Assembly (NCBI GenBank): GCA_021234155.1
Contig: JAJEKV010000019.1
Span: forward strand, 496,001 to 560,000
DNA: 64,000 nt
Reading direction: 5' to 3'
Origin: Isoetes taiwanensis
Lineage: Eukaryota; Streptophyta; Lycopodiopsida; Isoetales; Isoetaceae
Shown: positions 58,201 to 64,000 of the stretch, piece after piece
Position numbering within the stretch: position 1 is the first letter of the stretch
How the letters are laid out: each line of letters begins with the position of its first letter
Translations under genes and position numbers: made by a program
The notes under the pieces: generated by a model
The model's database searches: none
What the model was told of the DNA's origin: nothing
The model's input: only the letters and a program-made list of their open reading frames with translations

Positions 58201-58295
58201 TCTTGGATTATGTAGTTATTTTATTTTACTAAAATAATTGAATAATTTTGTAGATCATGTAGTCGAAATACTCTTATAAATACTTTATAGAAAGG
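55263..58295. other. Unrecognised sequence
   Basis: The frame 56706-56999 starts with a very hydrophobic stretch (LHRSFLFVLLFLFSFGRFFI) that could act as a signal or membrane segment, but nothing else supports a gene. Opposite frames at 55369-55739 show no known motif. CCTAAACCCTAACCCTAGG near 57090 is a two-unit telomere-like word only. Confidence 0.4.
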
Positions 58296-58353
58296 AATAG
58301 AATAGAATAGATTTTGCGTCCGAAGACCAATAGGTCATGGGACCCATACAATG
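58296..58353. repeat. Small dispersed repeat, copy 2
   Basis: Same block order as 55196-55262. The leading AATAGAATAGAATAGA run resembles a LINE/SINE-type 3' tail or target-site slippage. Confidence 0.6.
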
Positions 58354-60799
58354 GGCTTAGAACATAAGACGATTATGTTAGAGGATTTCATCGATACAAA
58401 CACAAATTAAGGCAATAATCACCGAATCCGGCATATAAAAGAGGTGGGTTGTATCCGGATAGTAGAGTTTAATTTTATGACTTCTTTGACATAAAATAAT
58501 ATAGCAAAGGCAATGTCTAAGTCTAGCAACCATAATTGATGGTCGATATGCTTACCAAACAGCTCATATTCGTCCGTTTACGATCCTAAACCCTCAACTG
58601 CTTGAGTATGTATAAGCTACAAGCTACATGGAAGGTTGTCCCTAATCTTATATATCCTATATAGCTAGGCTAAAAACATTGGTAACCTTTGTTTATCCTT
58701 GAGCATTTTAATTTTTCTTGACTAATCATTGAAATAATCTTTCTTATTTACATAGTGCATTACCATGGAACAATAGCTAGAGCTCTTCTTTTAATTGATC
58801 CATTTAATCATTGCAAATTAACCTCTGTGGATATTTTTTGTGCTAATCCCTTTTTAGGAATATTCCTAGTATCACGGTTCAATTACAAACAAAGCGGAGA
58901 GCGGATCAGATTTTTTCTTTATGATTCAGGACATGGACTAAAATCTAGTCGCTTTGATGAGCTCCATTTTGCTTATGATGAGAGCAAAATGAAGAATACG
59001 CTTAGAATGAACCACGAGTTTTCAATGAAAAGAATTGTCATTCACGATGGCGAGGGAGACCTACCCAGTGCAATTTTTTACCCAAAATCAAATGACCATA
59101 GAAGAACAAATCAACGGGCATGGAACATGTCGAGACCAAATTCTTGCTCCTTAGAATAGTCTTCTTCGGATATCTAGTCTTGATTTCATTGGAGTGGGTG
59201 GCTGCTTCAACTCCATAATCTTATAGATATGCTTATGCTCGCTTATCTTGAGTCTTTCTCTAAACTTAGATGCGGTGCTTAGGATAAACTAGTCTTAAGT
59301 TTTTGTTGCTTTCTCTTTCTTAGCGTAAATATAGATTCAAGGCGGAATACGCCTTAAGTTTATATATTGTCTTTGTGAGTTTCTCTCTAAGATAGACATT
59401 TGAAGATAGATGGGATTATTCGTGCATTGCTCCTAGACTAGTTATACTTAGTGGAGAAAGTGATATTGGCTAGAAAACATTTGAATCAATGTCTCAATGA
59501 ATCAATAGGCCGATAAATGCACTTATTAGCATTCGATGGTTATTGTGTAGATATTCTGGTTTCATATGTCATGCCTGATTTTATGTTAGCATTGCGCATG
59601 AAGTTCGCCTACGATCATCACATGTCTGTTGAAAGTGGTATTTTATAAACTTACATGTCTTATATGGCTAGTGTAGATCTCGAGTCACTATCAACTGCAT
59701 CATCCTCCACCTCTTATAATCATCATTTGCTTCTTTGCTATGGGATCTGTTGCATTTGCATTAATTTCATAATTGGTTTTCTTATACATGGCTATTATTA
59801 TGATTATCACGTGTTTTATTTTATGGTGAAGAGCGGATGAGTTCATTTGTTACTGTTTGTGGCTTATGCATTTTACCCTTCTAGGAGCTAACTTGCATTT
59901 GGTTCTCTGCGAGGTAACCAAACTTATCCTCCACCGATTTGATTTTTAAGTTTGAGCTCGATACTGAAAGATTTTGTTCAAGCGGGATTGCAACGTACTT
60001 GAGTGATATCCTTTAACTTTCCAATGGATGAAAGTCGACTCTTCAAACTATGCTTCTATTTCAATATTTTTGTCCCATTGAAAGGGTCCTACCATTTCAT
60101 TTTATTTAAGACGCTCTTCCATGGAACCATCACATAAATATTTCTCATAAATGGTCAACAGGTTGAGATCTCTTAACTTGTTGTCAAAATAGCTTATGTT
60201 AAAATTGGTTCTTCAAATTGGGTTACTATTCTTGCAATATATTGATTATGCTAGTTGTATTCAATGGTATTATCTATAAGCTTTCTGAAAATAGTCAAAG
60301 GTTTGACATGTCTCAATCAGGCGACAAAAAGTCTATGCTAAATTTTTTAATACATTTTTCTTTTTTTTCAAAAAGTTGTGGCTATTAATTTCTTAAATGG
60401 TGTCTTTATCTTGTAATCCTTGTTCTAAATAACTATAGCTGCTTAGTTTGGCTAAATATCACAATGTATTGAATCTGTGACTTATGTTTCCAGCTTGACT
60501 GATTCTAATGCTTAATATTAACATTTCAAAATGACCATAATAGTTCAAGTTGAATGTCCTGGAATATTTCTTTCTTGTTTATCCTTATCAATGCCTAGAT
60601 TTAGATTGCACCTATCTATTTCTAGGATCACAATTGAAGGTCCTTATTTTTTCAAATGGAACTATAAGGTCAAAGTTTGTTGTTCGCAGGATTAGTGATG
60701 AGTTTGCGTTTTTCATGGCGGATGGGTATGCATGTAACGTGCGGGCCCCACTCTAATGAGGAATTCCGCGTAGCCTTTGGTAATGTGCTATCTTGACAC
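58354..60799. other. Unrecognised; one exon-like frame
   Basis: The plus-strand frame 58755-59159 (134 codons) follows an acceptor-like TTATTTACATAG and has an even, protein-like composition ('RFNYKQSGERIRFFLYDSGH'). I recognise no family and find no linked exon. The rest is AT-rich without genes. Confidence 0.3.
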
Positions 60800-61950
60800 A
60801 TTTAAAGTCGCAGGCATCCTAGGCTTGATGAGAAAGTAGTCATCAAAGTCTTTGTCTCAAAGGCTGTGGCGATGCCTTTTCTGTTTGCACAGTATACACT
60901 GTGCTCTTGCACATTCCGTCTGAGGGTGGAGTTCGTTTTCCTTCCAGCGGGCCTTGAGGCATTGTGGTCTATTGCGATGACATAAGCCCGGGCTAGGGAG
61001 AGCACGTCCATAGTGACTACCTTTTGAAAGTAAACAATCGCGGCGATTCGGGTTACCCTCTAAAGAGATGATAAAGCACGTGTCATGGCGAGGATCGATG
61101 ATATGGGCAGAGTGGGCTTCACCCCGGTCTCCGGACCAAGAAGGCTTCTGTACTGCTCTAAATCATTCAGTGGCGAGACACCGAGGCCACTGAACCTCGA
61201 CTCCATAAAAGACATGCTTTCTACTAAGACCACGAGCAGGTCTGTTGATGGGCCCGTATAACTCTGCTCTGTGGTGTTATTACATGGCATACAATGCTTT
61301 CTAACTTTGTTAGCGGTAGATGGATGTAAGCATCCCAATGCATACTAGAGGGGAATCACCCTCCCAAATATCGGTAGTTGAATCTCGATTCCACATTTGC
61401 CCTCGATGGCCGGAAGAGGGACACGTGGGCGTATTAGGGATGATATGAAGACCGGCTTATTCTTGGCGGGTTGACTCACCATGGCGGTTAGTACATAATA
61501 TGTCGAGAGCATTGAGATAAGCGTTGCATGTCGGTAGATGTAAGTAAGAAAGTCCACATCATCCCGGCATATATGAGATGCACGACAATCTTGTGCAAGG
61601 TGAGCTCCGGAATAGCCCCATTTCGACAAGCCGGCTCTCCAACTTGTCAATGTCACGGTTCAAAACGAAATGCTTAAAGGGACAAAGGGCATCCTTGGAG
61701 GACCCCAATACTCTTGTCGAATGGCTGGCTTAGCCGAGATCTGTCGGCTGAGAACATATCTCTTCTACCGGTCGGTCTATATGGCTTTTGCAAATCTGCG
61801 AGGGGACCCCTCGAAACCAACCAAGCACTGCGAAGTCCATAAAAGCTTGACAATACATGTCTCATCGTTGAAGGTTCTTGATGTGTCCTCAACCAAAGTG
61901 CTGCCGATTAATAAAAATGTGATCAATGTTTGAGTATCTCGACCTAAACC
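60800..61950 (-). pseudogene. LINE-type reverse transcriptase fragment
   Basis: On the minus strand, 61892-61674 ends in 'FDKSIGVLQGCPLSL', the motif B of non-LTR RT (G-x-x-QGCPLSP). The next frames give 'RDIDKLESRLVEMGLF', then 'DDVDFLTYIYRHA' (motif C, normally ADDxxxL) and, in the alternate frame, 'LNALDILCTN', which normally continues it. Further down, frames around 61340-61140 resemble the C-terminal region after the RT ('KALYAM', 'YGVEVQ', 'YGPINRPARGL'). LINE RTs prime on nicked target DNA. The endonuclease, ORF1 and poly(A) end are not seen. At least three frame changes show it is dead. It is the 3' half of the RT domain of an old, 5'-truncated copy or an internal fragment. Confidence 0.8.
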
Positions 61951-62448
61951 CTAGGTAGGATGCATAAGGGTGGTTGTACCAATACATTCCCTCAAACTAA
62001 TTTATTCACTTATGTTGTTTCTATACTTAATCCCTCATTATAGTTGATTTAGCGGTATGGTGATTTAGTGTGTTGATTATTAGAAGTCCACTTTGGGTAA
62101 TAATAACCCCTCAACAACCACCAAGAATGCAAAAACTTCTGAGCGTGGATTCGGCAGTTCAAGACAATCATAAGAACAAAGCATGACAATAGTCTTAAAA
62201 GTGGTGATTTGTCGTGTTCAATCAGCCCAATGAATTTTATTCTCATTTTGCTTGCAAACAATCTCGATCCACTTCCAAGTGTTTCTAAGCAGAAGAATCC
62301 ATCAATCCCAACAATACTAACGTAATGCACAATATTTAGAGTACTTCCAATAATAATAAAAATTAATAAATGGGAAAAAAAAGGGCACCTCGTGGGAATT
62401 CTTTAGCATCACGTGTTCCAACTTAGCCCATTGACGCCAAAGGTGGCG
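61951..62448. other. Unrecognised spacer
   Basis: Nothing recognisable in either strand. Confidence 0.5.
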
Positions 62449-62640
62449 GATATCGAGACCTGTAAGAAGCCAGATAGGGGGCTTGGGTGATATCGGGACC
62501 TGCAAACAGCCAGGGACAGAAAAAGCTGGCTGATATCGGGACCTGCAAACAGCCAAAGACAGAAAAAGCTGGCGGATATCGAGACCTGTAAGAAGCCAGG
62601 CTTGGGTGATATCGGGACCTGCAAGCAGCCAGGGACAAAG
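62449..62640. repeat. Minisatellite, five GATATC-phased units
   Basis: Units start with GATATCG(A/G)GACCTG at 62449, 62489, 62532, 62575 and 62608 (lengths 40, 43, 43, 33). Two unit types alternate: GTAAGAAGCCAG with a GGGCTTGGGT end, and CAAACAGCCA with a GACAGAAAAAGCTGGC end. Open minus-strand frames here are by-products of the repeat. Confidence 0.9.
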
Positions 62641-64000
62641 AAGCTTTTACTCAATTCTACAGCGTACTTCAGAGTATCGCACCAACCAACCTAACAACAC
62701 AAAAGAAAATTTACTCCGCACATCAGACATCTACCAAATCCGCGGTACTTGAGCCAGCCATAGCCAGCCGGACTTTTCCGGCATCTCGCATGTAAAACAA
62801 TAAAAGCGCAGCTCCATGCATCAAAACATACCTGTGCCTGATAAATCCTCATTACATTAATAGGAGCAGCAGAGCTTTTCCAGAAGAGGAATTAGCAGAC
62901 GTACATTTCATGGCCTGACAGTCTGTGACGAGGCGAGACGACACCGGCGTTAAAATAGTGTTGATTCTAATGCCGCACTGACAAATCCGGCATTGGAAAA
63001 CGCCTTAGCCAGCTTAGCTTCGGGCCATTGCCGCCTTTTCTATGCGCTACACAGCAAAAAGCCATTGTCGCCTTTGCCCAAATCTTTTGTGCATGCCCCT
63101 CCACTTGTCGGCTTTAGGATCTCCTTTATTTCAATGGGTAGATTTTACCCCACTTTCCATTCTAAGGACCCCAATGGTTTTAATGGTTTTTTTTTTTTTT
63201 TTTCTTTTTTGGCTCTATAGTGACAGAACCCAATAGAGAGATTGGGGGTTCCTCCCCAAAATTTCCTTTTTAACTTGGAAAATCTGATTTCTCAAGTGGA
63301 GTGGTGATAAATTTTTCGATCAAAATTTTGTAAAAATAATGTAAAATCTGGCAAATAGAGGTTTTTCTCAATAACCCATCAGTATAAGTAAAAAGAGGTG
63401 GCATTTTTTTATGATGAATGCAAAATCAAGATTCGTTACCTAGTTGTCGTAGCAGGACTTGTCATTCATTTTAATATTTATTCAATTGAAGATTTGCGAG
63501 ATCAATTTGAGCTCAACTTTTATTTTTGTCTCCCTTAGATTGGGTTGTTATGATTCCATGCATTTCCTCTTCATATGTTGAATAAAGAGATGAGAAACGG
63601 ATGGCGTTAAACATTCCTCTCTTGCTGACCCTAGGTTCCTTATCTGCTTGTTCTCCATCTCTACCTCCCCTTTTTGAAGGTCAGTATTCGTTCTCCATCT
63701 TCCCATCAATTCTATTCAATTCTATTCCTATCTGAGCCTCCATGATTCCATTGGGCAACTTGTTGCTTGTTGTTTTGCGCCATCAAATGACTTGCTCATC
63801 ACATTTGTCCTGTACCATTAAGACTTCAAGAACACCAAAACTATTTGTACTAAGCGCATACACTATTTGTAAAGCTACTCTGACCAGGTCGGGTCATTTT
63901 ACAACAATGGTGAAATTCCTGAAGTTGAGAGTTCACAACTAACGTGCTTCATTCCTCACTTTTGATGCCAGGTCCAGAGTCATTTTACAGCAATACTGAA
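62641..64000. other. Unrecognised sequence to the window end
   Basis: A poly-T run (63187-63203) interrupts otherwise unremarkable sequence. Plus-strand frames 62993-63236 overlap in two registers with no motif, and 63742-63942 is also unsupported. Confidence 0.45.

Noticed and set aside
62449-62640. CRISPR-like array
   Set aside because: Units differ in length and type, there are no uniform spacers, and the context is a eukaryotic nuclear genome.
1-64000. tRNA, rRNA or microRNA genes
   Set aside because: I saw no A-box/B-box pair with a cloverleaf and no rRNA-like conserved stretch. Computational scans would be needed to exclude small RNAs.

Overview
The window looks like nuclear DNA of a land plant with a large, repeat-rich genome, most likely a fern. 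The gene traces are plant ones: PPR proteins of both the E/DYW-like and P classes, a CYP78A-type cytochrome P450, a nuclear-encoded plastid ribosomal protein L29, and a plant alpha/beta hydrolase. The PPR wording ('VFDSLPVRD', 'KGREIHSQLIQ') and the nested Ty3/gypsy elements recall fern sequences. This is pattern recognition from memory, not a database result. I recognise no complete, intact host gene; nearly all recognisable coding sequence is truncated, frameshifted or stop-containing.

Layout. 0-4.3 kb: a PPR pseudogene (minus strand), a dispersed non-autonomous repeat, and a 1.3-kb tract of degenerate GAATCT-type repeats that contains a 460-bp tandem duplication. 4.3-7.3 kb: an arginine/glycine-rich ORF followed by a reverse-transcriptase gene of an unusual 'GIPMG/YMDD' type, broken by one frameshift. 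7.3-19 kb: mostly unrecognised sequence with old local duplications and a second copy of the dispersed repeat. 19-21.4 kb (minus): a frameshifted two-exon plastid RPL29 gene, and exons of an alpha/beta hydrolase. 22-25.3 kb: a fold-back repeat, an 82-bp tandem repeat, and a hairpin-forming satellite of about 60 bp. 26.2-28.4 kb: a conserved perfect hairpin, a truncated P-class PPR gene, and the N-terminal exon of a CYP78A P450.

30.9-48.3 kb: two nested Ty3/gypsy LTR retrotransposons. The outer element (plus strand) has an LTR-like leader with three 200-bp-spaced hairpins, an extra ORF before gag, gag with an RS-rich linker and CCHC knuckle, then protease, RT with an internal deletion, RNase H and integrase. 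Many of its in-frame stops look like C-to-T changes. An 11-kb second element lies in reverse orientation between its gag and protease. That inner element is flanked by two LTRs (about 34723-35291 and 45202-45778) and carries gag with two zinc knuckles, protease, RT, RNase H, integrase and a further coiled-coil ORF region before its 3' LTR.

48.3-64 kb: low-information sequence holding a second copy of the 26.3-kb hairpin repeat, possible decayed exons (50.7-52.3 kb), a LINE RT fragment (60.8-61.95 kb, minus) and a small GATATC-phased minisatellite (62.4-62.6 kb). The recognisable genes form no operon or pathway. They are independent plant gene remnants and mobile elements in a heterochromatin-like landscape. 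Reading was by eye, so boundaries are approximate unless stated.
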